Assembly: GCA_022599995.1 (NCBI GenBank)
Contig: JAHZLG010000259.1
Coordinates: 1 to 5,113, forward strand
Length of the DNA: 5,113 nt
Direction: 5' to 3'
Source of the DNA: Alphaproteobacteria bacterium
GTDB taxonomy: Bacteria; Pseudomonadota; Alphaproteobacteria; CBDBCS01; JAHZLG01
The position numbers were made by a program, and so were the translations under genes. The notes under the pieces were generated by a model. It did no database searches. It was not told the DNA's origin and saw only the letters and a program-made list of their open reading frames with translations. Below are positions 4,351-5,113 of this stretch, one piece after another. The first letter of the stretch is position 1. Each line of letters begins with the position of its first letter.

Positions 4351-5113
4351 ATGCGCATACCCTACAACAACCTTTCTGTCATGGTCGCCACCGGACGCGA
4401 GGACATCCTATTCTCCGACACTAGTGTCTCGGATACTAGTATCCCCGGCACTAGTGTCTCCGGCGCTACTGTTCCCAGCACGGGTATCCCCGGCACCAGT
4501 GTCTCGGATACTAGTATCCACGGCACTAGTGCCCCTGACATCCTCCCCGTTTTGCTGATTCACGGTGCCGGCATGGACCGCACCACGTGGGGATTGCAAA
4601 CCCGCAAATTGGCACACGAAAACCTGCAACCCCTCGCCATCGACCTGCCTGGGCACGGCGCAACCGGGGGTGACCCTCTCGAGTCGATCGATGCCATGGC
4701 CGCGTGGTGTCACGGATTTATGCGCCACCTCAACCGCACACGCTACGTGGCGATTGGGCACTCGATGGGAGGACTTGTCGCCGCAACCCTTGCCAGCCAA
4801 TACAACGCAACAACCCAATCCGACACCGCCTGTGTCGCCGCAATACTTGTTGGCGTTGCGGATAACCTCGCGGTGTCGCCCGCCCTCTTGGACGCCGCGA
4901 AGACAGCCCCACAAACCGCAGCCGAGATGATCGTCGACTGGAGCTTCCATAGCAAAACGGGTGGGCAGGTCGAAATGCCCGGTATCAGTGCCGCCGCCCA
5001 AGGACGCCAACTGATCTCAACCAAGGGTCGCCGTGCTTTGGCAAGCGATCTCCAGGCCTGCGTTGATTTCGGTGCTGTTGTGCCGCACATGACCAAGGAG
5101 GTGCCAATTGCCC
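4351..5113 (+). CDS. Alpha/beta-hydrolase fold protein, N-terminal 254 residues (3' end outside window)
   Basis: The frame is open from the ATG at 4351 to the window edge with no stop. Family hallmarks in order: beta strand plus oxyanion loop LPVLLIHGAGMD (65-76), DLPGHG (98-103), and the nucleophile elbow AIGHSMGG (134-141) with S138 as predicted nucleophile. The catalytic acid and histidine should lie beyond the edge. The fold covers esterases, peroxidases, dienelactone hydrolases and peptidases, so the substrate cannot be named. The start MRIPYNNLSVMVATG resembles the N-terminus of alphaproteobacterial hydrolases of this type as I recall them, supporting 4351 even though no Shine-Dalgarno is present; the alternative is M11 at 4381. 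Odd feature: residues 23-62 are eight 5-residue repeats of the pattern [D/G]TS[V/I][S/P], inserted just before the first core strand. Position in the operon, where lpxD often follows skp, gives no clear functional hint. Confidence 0.88.
   Translation, partial: MRIPYNNLSVMVATGREDILFSDTSVSDTSIPGTSVSGATVPSTGIPGTSVSDTSIHGTSAPDILPVLLIHGAGMDRTTWGLQTRKLAHENLQPLAIDLPGHGATGGDPLESIDAMAAWCHGFMRHLNRTRYVAIGHSMGGLVAATLASQYNATTQSDTACVAAILVGVADNLAVSPALLDAAKTAPQTAAEMIVDWSFHSKTGGQVEMPGISAAAQGRQLISTKGRRALASDLQACVDFGAVVPHMTKEVPIA
4417..4536 (+). repeat. Eight 15-bp in-frame palindromic repeat units in the hydrolase gene
   Basis: The units start every 15 bp from 4417 to 4522 and encode DTSVS, DTSIP, GTSVS, GATVP, STGIP, GTSVS, DTSIH, GTSAP. 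Four carry perfect 12-bp palindromes: GACACTAGTGTC (4417-4428), GATACTAGTATC (4432-4443 and 4507-4518) and GGCACTAGTGCC (4522-4533). Units 3 and 6 are near-palindromes; units 4 and 5 are degenerate. Units 6-8 are a copy of units 1-3 displaced by 75 bp, matching at 39 of 45 positions, so there is a higher-order duplication. Confidence 0.92.

Noticed and set aside
3318..4358. Minus-strand frame of 346 codons over skp and the spacer
   Set aside because: Its product is Cys/Trp/Arg-rich and ends in a low-complexity Gly/Val/Leu string from the T-free tract; the + strand carries a clear OmpH/Skp gene.
4408..5010. Minus-strand frame of 200 codons opposite the hydrolase
   Set aside because: The palindromic repeats keep both strands open; the + strand shows HGAG and GHSMGG hydrolase motifs.

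Overview
The window looks like a chromosomal outer-membrane-biogenesis locus from a fairly GC-rich proteobacterium, most likely an alphaproteobacterium. The order rseP - bamA - skp/ompH on one strand is the classical Proteobacteria arrangement. The BamA and OmpH sequences and the downstream alpha/beta hydrolase resemble, from memory, proteins of Rhodospirillales-like Alphaproteobacteria. That placement is an inference and no search was run.

Layout, all on the + strand. Positions 1-263 are the 3' end of rseP, the site-2 intramembrane protease. Positions 264-502 are a 239-bp spacer that probably carries the bamA leader and any promoter. Positions 503-3301 are a complete bamA of 932 codons, long for the family because of a proline-rich N-terminal linker and a roughly 90-residue low-complexity insert inside POTRA4. 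Positions 3302-3690 are a 389-bp non-coding spacer, extremely C/A-rich on the + strand, with six 22-bp tandem repeats at its core. Positions 3691-4299 are an OmpH/Skp-like periplasmic chaperone with an unusually glutamine-rich coiled coil. From 4351 to the window end runs an alpha/beta hydrolase, open at the edge, with a 40-residue pentapeptide repeat near its N-terminus.

The first three genes form a functional unit: RseP acts in envelope-stress proteolysis, BamA is the beta-barrel insertase of the outer membrane, and Skp carries unfolded outer-membrane proteins across the periplasm. The hydrolase occupies the place where lpxD usually follows, and its link to the envelope is unknown.

The most distinctive signal is the density and type of short repeats. 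Two protein-coding genes contain insertions built of 15-bp (5-codon) units, both at positions that look like surface loops, while the intergenic array has a 22-bp unit that would break a reading frame. The hydrolase units are mostly 12-bp palindromes centred on ACTAGT, and the bamA insert opens with the related CACTAGTG. This suggests a genome that tolerates or generates short repeats widely, with selection keeping frame inside genes, in some ways like the palindromic elements inserted in rickettsial genes. A second point is the BamA C-terminus, which stops before the usual terminal aromatic residue of the beta-signal.
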